Positions 45,342-56,189 of a stretch of DNA of 64,000 nt are shown here, piece after piece. The position numbers and the translations under genes were made by a program. This DNA comes from Burkholderia cepacia (lineage in GTDB: Bacteria; Pseudomonadota; Gammaproteobacteria; Burkholderiales; Burkholderiaceae): positions 3,410,001-3,474,000 of the forward strand of contig NZ_CP073637.1 of assembly GCF_029962485.1 (NCBI RefSeq), given 5' to 3'. Each line of letters begins with the position of its first letter. The stretch's first letter is position 1. Under the pieces are notes generated by a model that ran no database searches, was not told the origin of the DNA, and worked only from the letters and a program-made list of their open reading frames with translations.

Positions 45342-46556
45342 ATGCAAACCGTCACCCTCAAGCCGTCCAAGGAAAAATCGCTGCTGCGCCGCCATCCGTG
45401 GGTCTACGCGAATGCGATCGACCGCGTCGACGGCAAGCCCGCGCCCGGCGCGACCGTGCTCGTGCGTGCGCACGATGGCCGCTTCCTCGCGCGCGGTGCG
45501 TACAGCCCGGAATCGCAGATCCGCGTGCGCGTGTGGAGCTTCGACGAGAACGAGCCGATCGACCACGCGTTCTTCAAGCGCCGCGTGCAGCGCGCGGTCG
45601 CGCACCGCACGACGATGGTGTCGGGCACGGGCGCGGTACGGCTCGTGTTCGGCGAAGCCGACGGGCTGCCGGGCCTGATCGTCGACTACTACCTCGCGGA
45701 CACCGCCGAAGCCGGCGCCGCGCCGCGCGGCCAGCTCGTCTGCCAGTTCATGGCCGCGGGCGTCGAAGCGTGGAAGGACGCGATCGTCGCGGCGCTCACC
45801 GGCGCGACCGGCTGCCCGAACGTGTACGAGCGCTCGGACGTGTCGATCCGCGACAAGGAAGGGCTCGAACAGACGACCGGCGTGCTGGCCGGCGATGCAC
45901 CGCCCGCGACGCTGATCTCGAACGAAAACGGCGTGCGCTATCACGTCGACGTGCCGAACGGCCACAAGACGGGCTTCTACGTCGACCAGCGCGACAACCG
46001 CGCGCTGGTTGCGCAGTACGCGGCCGACCGCGACGTGCTGAACTGCTTCTGCTACACCGGCGGCTTCTCGCTCGCGGCGCTCAAGGGCGGCGCGAAACGC
46101 GTCGTGTCGATCGACTCGTCGGGCGATGCGCTCGCGCTCGCGCAGCAGAACGTCGTGGCCAACGGCTTCGACGCCGAACGCGCGACCTGGCTCGACGCCG
46201 ACGCGTTCAAGACGCTGCGCCGCCTCGTGGACGAAGGCGAGCGTTTCGACCTGATCGTGCTCGATCCGCCGAAGTTCGCGCCGACCCGCGACAGCGTCGA
46301 TCGCGCGGCGCGGGCGTACAAGGACATCAACCTGAGCGGTTTCAAGCTGCTGCGTCCGGGCGGCCTGCTGTTCACGTACTCGTGCTCGGGGGCGATCGAC
46401 ATGGACCTGTTCCAGAAGATCGTCGCGGGCGCGGCCGCCGACGCGAAGGTCGACGCGCGCATCCTGAAGCGGCTCGGCGCGGGCGTCGACCACCCGCTGC
46501 TCGCCGCGTTCCCGGAAGGCGAATATCTGAAGGGCCTGCTGTTGCAAATCGTCTGA
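45342..46556 (+). CDS. rlmI: 23S rRNA (cytosine) methyltransferase, RlmI-like
   Basis: The 404-residue enzyme has an N-terminal PUA domain (KEKSLLRRHPWVYANAIDRV; GRFLARGAYSPESQIRVRVWSFD), a central EEHEA-like domain and a Rossmann methyltransferase with VLNCFCYTGGFSLAALKGGAKRVVSIDSSGDAL (SAM site), VLDPPKFAPTR (the D-P-P-K catalytic loop) and LLFTYSCSGAID. This is the layout of RlmI, which methylates C1962 of 23S rRNA. It starts 76 nt after xerC. The specificity is inferred from family resemblance. Confidence 0.9.
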   Translation: MQTVTLKPSKEKSLLRRHPWVYANAIDRVDGKPAPGATVLVRAHDGRFLARGAYSPESQIRVRVWSFDENEPIDHAFFKRRVQRAVAHRTTMVSGTGAVRLVFGEADGLPGLIVDYYLADTAEAGAAPRGQLVCQFMAAGVEAWKDAIVAALTGATGCPNVYERSDVSIRDKEGLEQTTGVLAGDAPPATLISNENGVRYHVDVPNGHKTGFYVDQRDNRALVAQYAADRDVLNCFCYTGGFSLAALKGGAKRVVSIDSSGDALALAQQNVVANGFDAERATWLDADAFKTLRRLVDEGERFDLIVLDPPKFAPTRDSVDRAARAYKDINLSGFKLLRPGGLLFTYSCSGAIDMDLFQKIVAGAAADAKVDARILKRLGAGVDHPLLAAFPEGEYLKGLLLQIV

Positions 46557-46755
46557 TCGCCCCGATCTACGCGCGTAACCGTCCGCCAGCCGCGGCCTTG
46601 CGCCCGGCGGATTCCCGCTTTCGCCTGTCGTTCGGACGACGGGCGGGGGCTTGACAGGTATGTTTCAATAAATGGTTGTGCGCCCCGGCTCGCAGCGCGA
46701 GGGCGCGACGCACATCCTGGTTTTGACCCCGATTCACGAACCACAGGCGACCGAC

Positions 46756-47817
46756 ATGGCCACTCCCGTCACCATCCTTACCGGCTTCCTCGGCAGCGGC
46801 AAGACGACGCTGCTCAAGCGCATCCTGAACGAACAGCACGGCATGAAGATCGCCGTGATCGAGAACGAGTTCGGCGAAGAGAACATCGACAACGAAATCC
46901 TCGTGCAGGATTCGAACGAGCAGATCATCCAGATGAGCAACGGCTGCATCTGCTGCACGATCCGCGGCGATCTGGCCCGTGCGCTCGGCGATCTCGCCGC
47001 GAAGAAGCGCGAAGGCAAGCTCGACTTCGACCGCATCGTGATCGAGACGACCGGCCTCGCGAACCCCGGCCCCGTTGCGCAAACTTTCTTCATCGACAGC
47101 GAAATCGCCGACGACTTCCTGCTCGACGCGGTCATCACGCTGGTCGATGCGAAGCACGCGAACGCGCAGCTCGACGAACACGAAGTCGTGCAGCGCCAGG
47201 TCGGTTTCGCCGACCGCCTGTTCATCACGAAGTCGGATCTCGTCGACGACCAGACCGTCGCCGGCCTCAAGCACCGCCTGATGCACATGAACCCGAAGGC
47301 CGCGATCAAGGTCGTGAACTTCGGTGAAGCCGACATCAAGGAAATCTTCGACCTGCGCGGCTTCAACCTGAACGCGAAGCTCGAGATCGACCCCGACTTC
47401 CTCGCCGAAGACGATCACGCGCATCACCACCACGATCACGCCAATTGCGACCACGATCACGGTCAATGCGCGCACGATCACGACCACGGCCACCACCATC
47501 ACCACCACGCGCACCACGACGACAAGATCAAGTCGTTCGTGTACCGCAACGACCGCCCGTTCGACCCGAACAAGCTGGAAGACTTCCTCGGCGGCATCCT
47601 GCAGATCTACGGCGAGCGGATGCTGCGCTACAAGGGCGTGCTGTACATGAAGGGCGTCGACCGCAAGGTCGTGTTCCAGGGCGTGCACCAGATGATGGGC
47701 AGCGACCTCGCCGCGAAGTGGCTGCCGGTCGAGAAGAAGACCAACAAGATGGTGTTCATCGGCGTCGATCTGCCGCAAGACCTGATCACCGACGGCCTCG
47801 ACGCCTGCCTCGCCTGA
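46756..47817 (+). CDS. COG0523-family GTPase metallochaperone (CobW/ZNG1-like) with His-rich loop
   Basis: The 353-residue P-loop GTPase has Walker A LTGFLGSGKTTLLK (residues 8-21), the metal motif GCICC (Cys64, Cys66, Cys67), ETTGLANPGPV, and the GTP-specificity motif ITKSDL. A His/Asp-rich segment of about 40 residues (about 220-257, with runs such as HHHHDHANCDHDH and HHHHHHAHH) precedes the C-terminal CobW domain. COG0523 proteins deliver zinc or cobalt to target enzymes, often under metal limitation. A TTGACA (46651-46656) could be the -35 of its promoter. The next gene is a zinc-ligand-poor DksA, an association reported elsewhere for zinc homeostasis. Confidence 0.9.
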   Translation: MATPVTILTGFLGSGKTTLLKRILNEQHGMKIAVIENEFGEENIDNEILVQDSNEQIIQMSNGCICCTIRGDLARALGDLAAKKREGKLDFDRIVIETTGLANPGPVAQTFFIDSEIADDFLLDAVITLVDAKHANAQLDEHEVVQRQVGFADRLFITKSDLVDDQTVAGLKHRLMHMNPKAAIKVVNFGEADIKEIFDLRGFNLNAKLEIDPDFLAEDDHAHHHHDHANCDHDHGQCAHDHDHGHHHHHHAHHDDKIKSFVYRNDRPFDPNKLEDFLGGILQIYGERMLRYKGVLYMKGVDRKVVFQGVHQMMGSDLAAKWLPVEKKTNKMVFIGVDLPQDLITDGLDACLA

Positions 47818-48313
47818 CGCGCGTGGGGCCCGCCGCGCACGGCGTCGCCCGGCCGCCTTTCCCGGCGGCCGAGGCGTCCGCGCGGCGCCCTTTTCGGGCA
47901 GGGTTTCGCCGTCATCGCTTTTTCGCGATTTGCGCGTTATATTTTCTAGATATTGGCGCAGCCGACGGGGATCGACCCGATACGGCGCCCGCTTGCGATT
48001 CAGTTACAATACGTGCCCGCTGGAGTACGGCAACAAACAGGCCCGGTTCTTGCTGAACCAGTTTTCCGGGCATCGCAACCGCGCCGGATCGCCAATCCGC
48101 CTCCCGGCCGCGGCCGATGCGATGTGCCGCGCAGCACACCGGTTCGCAGCGCGCGCAACTCCGCGCCAGGCCTATCCTGGTATTTGAGAACCGGTTTTCC
48201 AGAGGCTTTCGGCCCCGCGGCGGCAAATCGCAAATGATTGCAAGCGCGGTTGCGGGTAATCCCAAAGTGCAGGCAATATCTCTCGATTTGCCGCACATTG
48301 AAGAAGCAAGCAG
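47818..48313 (+). promoter_or_regulatory. dksA upstream region without genes
   Basis: These 496 nt lie between the GTPase and dksA. GGCCGCC/GGCGGCC (47851-47870) is a short hairpin that could end the GTPase transcript weakly. An AT-rich patch at 47930-47955 and a TACAAT hexamer (48005-48010) are the best promoter signs; the latter would give a leader of about 300 nt. No ORF is convincing. Confidence 0.4.
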
Positions 48314-48730
48314 ATGACGAAGAAACTCTTGACCGAAGCCGAAATCCTGAAGATGAGCGACAAGGATTACATGAATGAGGATCAGCTCGCCTTCTTCAAA
48401 AATCGGCTCGAACAGTTGCAGGCGGACATCCTCAAGAATGCAGGCCAGACGACCGAGAACCTGCGCGAGACGGTGATCGTGCCCGATCCCGCCGATCGCG
48501 CGACGATCGAGGAAGAGCACGCGCTCGAGCTGCGTACGCGCGATCGCGAACGCAAGCTCCTCAAGAAGGTTCAGCAGTCGCTCGCCCGCATCGATTCCGG
48601 CGATTACGGCTGGTGCGAGGAAACCGGCGAGCCGATCGGCATTCCGCGGCTGCTCGCCCGTCCGACCGCCACGCTGTCGCTCGAGGCGCAGGAGCGCCGC
48701 GAGTTGCGCCAGAAGCTGTTCGGCGACTGA
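48314..48730 (+). CDS. dksA: RNA polymerase-binding transcription factor DksA (reduced zinc-finger form)
   Basis: DksA (138 residues) enters the RNA polymerase secondary channel and acts with ppGpp on rRNA and amino-acid promoters. The coiled-coil tip PDPADRATIEEE keeps both functional Asp residues (Asp58, Asp61), and LELRTRDRERKLLKKV is standard. In the C-terminal finger only Cys101 remains: the positions of the other three E. coli cysteines hold Thr104, Ser122 and Ala125. The finger frame (YGWCEETGEPIGIPRLLARPTATLS) is otherwise intact, so the protein probably folds without zinc, like the paralogue DksA2 of Pseudomonas. It is closed by a strong terminator. Confidence 0.94.
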   Translation: MTKKLLTEAEILKMSDKDYMNEDQLAFFKNRLEQLQADILKNAGQTTENLRETVIVPDPADRATIEEEHALELRTRDRERKLLKKVQQSLARIDSGDYGWCEETGEPIGIPRLLARPTATLSLEAQERRELRQKLFGD

Positions 48731-48765
48731 TCGAGCGGCGTTCCGCTCCGACACGCTGCTTCCCG

Positions 48766-48798
48766 AAAGCGCGCGGCCTGCCGCGCGCTTTTTGTTTT
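48766..48798 (+). terminator. Rho-independent terminator of dksA
   Basis: AAAGCGCGCGG (48766-48776) and CCGCGCGCTTT (48781-48791) form an 11-bp stem with a 4-nt loop, followed by TTGTTTTT. It lies 36 nt after the dksA stop. Confidence 0.9.
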
Positions 48799-48966
48799 TC
48801 CGGCACCGGTTCCCGGCTTGCCGATTTGCCTCCCCGCCTCTTGATATCCCGGCGCCCGCCCTAAAATGAAACGGACGCGCGCCGGGCCGCTCCCCGGCGC
48901 ACTGCGGATTCACGCGGCGGCGCCTCGCGCCGCCCGACTCTTCCCCGTTTTTCTCAAGGAACGCAG

Positions 48967-49503
48967 ATGGAGCAATTTCACGGCACGACCATCGTTTCGG
49001 TCCGGCGCGGCGACAAGGTCGCGCTCGGCGGCGACGGCCAGGTAACCCTCGGCAACATCGTCATGAAGGGTGGCGCGCGGAAAGTGCGACGGATCTACAA
49101 CAACCAGGTTCTGGTCGGATTCGCGGGCGGCACCGCCGATGCGTTCTCGCTGCTCGACCGCTTCGAGGCGAAGCTCGAGAAGCACCAGGGCAACCTGACC
49201 CGTGCGGCCGTCGAGCTCGCGAAGGACTGGCGCACCGACCGGATGCTGCGCCGCCTCGAGGCGATGCTGATCACGGCCGATGCCACCACCACGCTCGTGA
49301 TCACCGGCAACGGCGACGTGCTCGACCCCGAAGGCGGCATCTGCGCGATCGGCTCGGGCGGCGCCTACGCGCAGGCCGCGGCCCGCGCGCTCGTCGAGAA
49401 CACCGACCTGTCGCCGCGCGAGATCGTCGAGAAGTCGCTCGGGATCGCCGGCGACATGTGCATCTACACGAACCACAATCGCATCATCGAAACGATCGAG
49501 TAA
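48967..49503 (+). CDS. hslV: ATP-dependent protease subunit HslV (ClpQ)
   Basis: HslV (178 residues) is the proteasome-like peptidase of the HslUV complex. A six-residue propeptide (MEQFHG) precedes the catalytic Thr7 in [24 protein letters not shown], and the active-site Lys lies in [29 protein letters not shown] and [13 protein letters not shown] are conserved later blocks. CAAGGAACGCAG before the ATG gives a good ribosome binding site. It forms an operon with hslU, 10 nt downstream. Confidence 0.97.
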   Translation: MEQFHGTTIVSVRRGDKVALGGDGQVTLGNIVMKGGARKVRRIYNNQVLVGFAGGTADAFSLLDRFEAKLEKHQGNLTRAAVELAKDWRTDRMLRRLEAMLITADATTTLVITGNGDVLDPEGGICAIGSGGAYAQAAARALVENTDLSPREIVEKSLGIAGDMCIYTNHNRIIETIE

Positions 49504-49513
49504 GGACCGCACC

Positions 49514-50857
49514 ATGAGCACCATGACCCCTGCCGAGATCGTCTCGGAACTCGACAAGCACATCATTGGCCAGAACAAGGCGAAGAAGGCCGTCGCGGTC
49601 GCGCTGCGCAACCGCTGGCGCCGCCAGCAGGTCGCCGACCCGCTGCGCACGGAAATCACGCCGAAGAACATCCTGATGATCGGGCCGACGGGCGTCGGCA
49701 AGACCGAAATCGCACGCCGCCTCGCGAAGCTCGCCGATGCGCCGTTCATCAAGATCGAAGCGACCAAGTTCACCGAAGTCGGCTACGTCGGCCGCGACGT
49801 CGACAGCATCGTGCGCGACCTGATCGAGATCTCGGTCAAGCAGACGCGCGAAACCGAGATGCGCAAGGTGCGCAGCAAGGCGACCGACCAGGCGGAAGAC
49901 CGCATCCTCGACATCCTGCTGCCGCAGCCGCGCGCGGTGGGCTTCGGCGGCAACGCCGAGCACGCGAACGACGACAACAACGCGACGCGCCAGACGTTCC
50001 GCAAGCGCCTGCGCGAAGGCCAGCTCGACGACAAGGAAGTCGAGCTCGACCTCGAGCAGCCGTCGGCCGGCATGGACATCATGGCGCCGCCGGGCATGGA
50101 AGAGATGACCGAGCAGATCCGCTCGATGTTCTCGAACCTCGGCAGCGGCAAGAAGCAGCGCCGCAAGGTGAAGATCAAGGAAGCGCTGAAGCTGCTGACC
50201 GACGAGGAAGCGGCGAAGATGCTGAACGACGAGGAAGTGAAGACGAAGGCCGTGCAGAACGTCGAGCAGAACGGCATCGTGTTCCTCGACGAGATCGACA
50301 AGATCACGTCGCGCAACAACGAAGGCAGCGGTGGCGAAGTGTCGCGCCAGGGCGTGCAGCGCGACCTGCTGCCGCTCGTCGAAGGCACGACGATCAACAC
50401 GAAGTACGGGATGGTGAAGACGGATCACATCCTGTTCATCGCGAGCGGCGCGTTCCACCTCGCGAAGCCGAGCGACCTGATCCCCGAACTGCAGGGCCGC
50501 TTCCCGATCCGCGTCGAGCTCGACTCGCTGTCGGTGGAAGACTTCGAAGCGATCCTCGACGCGACCGACGCGAGCCTCGTCAAGCAATACCAGGCGCTGC
50601 TCGCGACCGAAGACGTGCAGCTCGAATTCGCCGAAGACGGCATCCGCCGCCTCGCGGAGATCGCATTCTCGGTCAATGAGAAGACCGAGAACATCGGCGC
50701 GCGCCGGCTGTACACGGTGATCGAGAAGCTGCTCGAGGAAGTGTCGTTCTCGGCCGGCAACCACGCCGGCGAGCGCGTAACGATCGACGCGAAGTATGTC
50801 GACCGTGCACTCGGCGAAGTGTCGCAGGACGAAGACCTGTCGCGCTACGTGCTGTAA
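49514..50857 (+). CDS. hslU: ATP-dependent protease ATPase subunit HslU (ClpY)
   Basis: HslU (447 residues) is the AAA+ unfoldase of HslUV. It begins with the family sequence [33 protein letters not shown], then Walker [19 protein letters not shown] (about residues 55-72) and the pore motif [12 protein letters not shown] long I-domain (about 110-240) precedes Walker [12 protein letters not shown]; sensor 2 ([19 protein letters not shown]) and the C-terminal LSRYVL tail, which docks into HslV, follow. Length is standard. A heat-shock promoter was not identified upstream of hslV. Confidence 0.97.
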   Translation: MSTMTPAEIVSELDKHIIGQNKAKKAVAVALRNRWRRQQVADPLRTEITPKNILMIGPTGVGKTEIARRLAKLADAPFIKIEATKFTEVGYVGRDVDSIVRDLIEISVKQTRETEMRKVRSKATDQAEDRILDILLPQPRAVGFGGNAEHANDDNNATRQTFRKRLREGQLDDKEVELDLEQPSAGMDIMAPPGMEEMTEQIRSMFSNLGSGKKQRRKVKIKEALKLLTDEEAAKMLNDEEVKTKAVQNVEQNGIVFLDEIDKITSRNNEGSGGEVSRQGVQRDLLPLVEGTTINTKYGMVKTDHILFIASGAFHLAKPSDLIPELQGRFPIRVELDSLSVEDFEAILDATDASLVKQYQALLATEDVQLEFAEDGIRRLAEIAFSVNEKTENIGARRLYTVIEKLLEEVSFSAGNHAGERVTIDAKYVDRALGEVSQDEDLSRYVL

Positions 50858-50876
50858 CGCGCGCGGCGCCGGATGC

Positions 50877-50914
50877 GAAACGGGCGGCCCCTTCATCGGG
50901 GGCCGCCCGTTTTC
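50877..50914. terminator. Bidirectional hairpin terminator between hslU and regA
   Basis: GAAACGGGCGGCCCC and GGGGCCGCCCGTTTTC (50877-50914) form a long GC stem between convergent genes, flanked by AAA on the left and TTTT on the right, so it can serve both hslVU and the regBA operon. Confidence 0.78.
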
Positions 50915-50927
50915 GCTGGTGCGCCGC

Positions 50928-51470
50928 TTACTGCCGCACCGGCTTCTTCGCGAGCTTGCGCTGCAGCGTGCGGCGGTGCATGTTCAGCGCACGCGCGGTT
51001 GCCGAGATGTTGTTGTTGTTCTCGGCCAGCACGCGCTGGATGTGCTCCCATTCGAGCCGGTCGACCGACAGCACGACCGGGTTCTCGAGCGCCTCGTCGG
51101 CCTGCACTTCGGTCGCGTTGGTCTGCAACGCGGCCAGGATCGACTCGACGTTCGCCGGCTTCGCGAGGTAGTTGTCGGCGCCTTCCTTCACGGCCTGCAC
51201 GGCCGTCGCGATGCTCGCGTAGCCGGTCAGCACCAGGATCCGCGCGTCGGGCTGCAGGTCGCACAGCGGCGCGATCAGGCTCAGGCCCGAATCCTCGCCG
51301 AGATGCAGGTCGACGGTGATGAACTGGAACTTGCCGCCCGCGGCCAGCCGGAGCGCGGCCTCCTTGTCATGCGCCTGCTGGACCGCGTAGCCGCGGCGCT
51401 CGAGGCCGCGCGCGAGCGTGCCCGCGAACACCTCGTTGTCGTCGATCACCAGGAAATTGTTCTCGCTCAT
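50928..51470 (-). CDS. regA: RegA/PrrA/ActR-type response regulator
   Basis: The 180-residue global redox regulator has a receiver domain (NFLVIDDNEVFAGTLARGLERRGY; phospho-acceptor Asp54 in ITVDLHLGEDSGL) and a short Fis-type helix-turn-helix end: NNNISATARALNMHRRTLQRKLAK, the highly conserved RegA DNA-recognition region. The ATG at 51470 has GGAG 8 nt before it. It follows the RegB-type kinase by 13 nt. Known RegA proteins control respiration, carbon fixation and nitrogen use; the exact regulon here is unknown. Confidence 0.92.
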   Translation of the reverse strand: MSENNFLVIDDNEVFAGTLARGLERRGYAVQQAHDKEAALRLAAGGKFQFITVDLHLGEDSGLSLIAPLCDLQPDARILVLTGYASIATAVQAVKEGADNYLAKPANVESILAALQTNATEVQADEALENPVVLSVDRLEWEHIQRVLAENNNNISATARALNMHRRTLQRKLAKKPVRQ

Positions 51471-51483
51471 GTGGTTTCTCCGT

Positions 51484-52896
51484 CTACGTGTTGGTTGAGG
51501 CGGCCGGCGCCGCGACGCGCACGACCGGCAGGCGCAGCACGGCCCGCGTGCCGCGCGCGGCAGTGGCCGGGCGGCCGTCCGGCGTGCCGGCCGTTCGTTC
51601 GGCCGCACGTTCGCTCGTGCGTGGTCCCGCTACGGCAGCGGCGTGGCCATTTGCCGCACCGCCGGCCCGCCCGTTGCCGCCCGCCGCGCGCGGCGTGACA
51701 TCGGACAGTTCGATCTCGCCGCCGAGCCGCGCGGCCGCACTGAACGCGAGATACAGGCCAACCCCGTGCCCGCCCTGCGTGCTGTCGACCGGCATTGCGC
51801 CGAGCGATTCGCGCAGCGAGGCCGGAATGCCGGGCCCGTCGTCGCATACCTCGAATTCGATCTCGTCGGCCGCGCCGCCATGCGCGACCTTCGCGGCCAG
51901 CGTCACGCGCTGCGGGCTCGCACGCGCGGCGTTGTCGAGCAGGATCGTCAGGATCTGGCCGGCCGCGACCGTATCGTCGAGCGCGACGCCCGCCGGACGC
52001 GCGCCGAGCAGCTCGAACCGCACATGCGGATGCCGCAGGCGCCAGTGCTCGACGAACGTCTCGAGCCAGTCGTCCACCGGCTGGCGGCTCGCCGGCGCGC
52101 TCGCACGGCTGCGCAGGCGCGCGAGCGCCGACGTGCAGAGCGTCATCTGTTCCTCGAGCACCTTCAGGTCGGCCTCGTAGCGCGCCAGCCCCGGATCGGC
52201 GCGTGCCGCGTCGCGCAGCTCTTCGGCGAGCATCGCGATCGTCGACAGCGGCGTGCCCATCTCGTGCGCGACGGTGGCGGCCTGCACGCCGAGCGCAACG
52301 GCCCGCTCGTCGCGCAGCAGATGCTGCTGCGCCTCGCCGAGCGCCGAATCGCGCTGGCGCAACGCATTCGACATGCGCGCGACGAACCACGCGATCAGCC
52401 CGACGCTCACCATGAAGTTCGCCCACATGCCGGTGCGGTAGTAGTCGAACAGGTTCGCCGGATTGTCCATGTTGAGCGGCACCGAATCGAAGCCGAGCGC
52501 TGCATAGCACGCGACCGCGAACGCCGCGAGCCAGATCATCAGGTGCCACGGCAGCACGGCCGCCGCGATCGCGAGCGACGGCAGGTACAGCGACACGAAA
52601 GGGTTGGTCGTGCCGCCCGACAGGAACAGCAGCGCGGACAGCGCGCCAAGGTCGACCCACAGCTGGCCGAGCAGCTCGAAATTGGTCTCGGGCCGGGCGC
52701 GCAGCACGCGCACCCAGGTCAGCGCGTTGAAAACGATTTCGAGCGCGATGACCATCAGCATGGCGGGCAACGGCAGATGCACGCCGAAATAGGTCTGCAC
52801 GACGCCGATCGTCACGAGCTGGCCGATGATCGCGAGATTGCGAAGCCAGAACAGGTGACTGAGGTTGACGCGCCCGGTGGTGGTGATTCGTTGCAT
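51484..52896 (-). CDS. regB: RegB/PrrB-type redox sensor histidine kinase
   Basis: This 470-residue membrane kinase has six N-terminal helices (about residues 15-175) with the ubiquinone-binding heptad GGTTNPF at residues 94-100, an exact match to the RegB GGxxNPF motif. The H-box ATVAHEMGTPLSTIAML holds His211, and Cys254 (in LEEQMTLCTSAL) is in the place of the redox-active cysteine of RegB. The ATPase domain has LLDNAARASP (N box), VCDDGPGIP and GHGVGLYLAFSAA. Unusually, an Ala/Gly/Thr-rich stretch of about 60 residues interrupts the C-terminal part before LRLPVV. It is the partner of regA downstream. Confidence 0.92.
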   Translation of the reverse strand: MQRITTTGRVNLSHLFWLRNLAIIGQLVTIGVVQTYFGVHLPLPAMLMVIALEIVFNALTWVRVLRARPETNFELLGQLWVDLGALSALLFLSGGTTNPFVSLYLPSLAIAAAVLPWHLMIWLAAFAVACYAALGFDSVPLNMDNPANLFDYYRTGMWANFMVSVGLIAWFVARMSNALRQRDSALGEAQQHLLRDERAVALGVQAATVAHEMGTPLSTIAMLAEELRDAARADPGLARYEADLKVLEEQMTLCTSALARLRSRASAPASRQPVDDWLETFVEHWRLRHPHVRFELLGARPAGVALDDTVAAGQILTILLDNAARASPQRVTLAAKVAHGGAADEIEFEVCDDGPGIPASLRESLGAMPVDSTQGGHGVGLYLAFSAAARLGGEIELSDVTPRAAGGNGRAGGAANGHAAAVAGPRTSERAAERTAGTPDGRPATAARGTRAVLRLPVVRVAAPAASTNT

Positions 52897-52965
52897 CCGG
52901 GCAGTTTACCCGTTTAGCGGGCAGCGCCTCCAGCGGGGCCGGATCGGCGCGCAGGGCCGGTGCCG

Positions 52966-53190
52966 TCAGCCGGTCGCGCGGGCCATCCGCTGCGCGATCT
53001 CGTCGGCGAGGCACTCGGGGCAGCGGCAGCGTGCGCCGGCCGCCGGCTGGGCGCCGCCGGGCAGCACCGGCATCGACGCGCACCAGCAGTCGAACGGCTG
53101 CGTATGCGCGCCGCAGTCGAAGCCGCGCCCGCAGTGCGGGCAGCGCGCGCGGCGCGGGGCGGAACGGGCGTCGGCGGCGGTATCGGTCAT
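52966..53190 (-). CDS. Cysteine-rich CWC-family small protein
   Basis: The 74-residue protein has nine cysteines, arranged CPHCGRGFDCG, FDCWCASMP and CRCPEC; the central C-W-C gives the CWC family its name. It probably binds zinc or an iron-sulfur cluster. The family is common in beta- and gammaproteobacteria and its role is not known. It lies 69 nt upstream of regB on the same strand, so it may be the first gene of that operon. The start at 53190 gives the usual length. Confidence 0.82.
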   Translation of the reverse strand: MTDTAADARSAPRRARCPHCGRGFDCGAHTQPFDCWCASMPVLPGGAQPAAGARCRCPECLADEIAQRMARATG

Positions 53191-53247
53191 GGCGCAATCG
53201 CGGAAACGGGCGGGAACTCGCCCCACGCGACAAGCATAGCGCGGTGA

Positions 53248-55172
<1,925 letters not shown>

Positions 55173-55804
55173 CGGAAAGCCAGGCCACACCCTCCCGCCC
55201 GCGCCCGAAGCCGGGCGAGCGCCGCGTCATGATCCTGCAGACGCTCGCGGCGATGCTGGAGGCGCCGAAACCCGAGAAAATCACGACGGCCGCGCTCGCG
55301 GCCCGGCTCGCGGTATCGGAAGCCGCGCTGTACCGGCACTTCACCAGCAAGGCGAAAATGTACGAAGGGCTGATCGAGTTCATCGAGCAGGCGCTGTTCG
55401 GACTCGTCAACCAGATCGTCGCGAAAGAGCCGAACGGCGTGCTGCAGGCACGCACGATCGCGCTGACGATGCTCAATTTCGCCGCGAAGAACCCCGGGAT
55501 GACGCGCGTGCTGACCGGCGAGGCGTTGGTCGGCGAGGACGAGCGGCTCACCGAGCGCGTGAATCAGCTGCTCGAGCGCATCGAGGCGACCGTCAAGCAG
55601 TGCCTGCGGGTCGCGCGCACGGAGGCGCAGGCACCGCAGGACGGCTCGACGCCGTTCGTACTGCCGGCCGACTACGATCCCGCGGCGCGCGCGAGCCTGC
55701 TCGTCAGCTACGTGATCGGCCGGTGGCACCGCTTCGCGAAAGGCGGATTCCAGAAACCGCCCGGCGAGCAGGCCGACGCCCATCTGCGGCTGATCCTGCA
55801 GTAA

Positions 55805-56189
55805 GCGGAGCGTTCGCCGACAGCAAATCCACGCTCGCCGCTCCGGCACGACTGGCGACTGCGCGTCGCCTCTGTTCATGCCGGGCGCCTCTGCGTCGAT
55901 ACTCGACGATTCGCGCCTGCAAACCGGCGGCTGTGCCGCGAAATCCGTGCCCTGCCGAATTCCGCTATACTCGTCCGACTTGTCGCCTCCTTGGCGGCAG
56001 GCCGGAAGCGCGCCGATTTGCTGACTCGATTGCGGGCGCGCGAACCGGCCGGGGCCTTGATGCGTCGCTGCGTCGTTCCCCGGCGGTTCACTACAAATGC
56101 GGCTAAAGAGGTCGTCAGCCGCGCACCTTCGACTCCGCGCCTCGCCGACACCATTTAGCCGCCCAGTCATAAGGCATAAGGCGGAACGA
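55805..56189 (+). promoter_or_regulatory. metX promoter and leader with mutually exclusive hairpins
   Basis: TATACT at 55966-55971 is a likely -10 element, giving a leader of about 215 nt. GCGGCTAAA (56099-56107) is a perfect complement of TTTAGCCGC (56154-56162), which lies 28 nt before the start codon; its GCGGCT part can instead pair with AGCCGC (56117-56122). The two pairings exclude each other. No gene is visible in the 385 nt. Confidence 0.45.

Noticed and set aside
47440..47520. Repeat-like CAC/GAT run in the COG0523 gene as a possible tandem repeat
   Set aside because: It encodes an in-frame His/Asp-rich metal-binding loop typical of this family.
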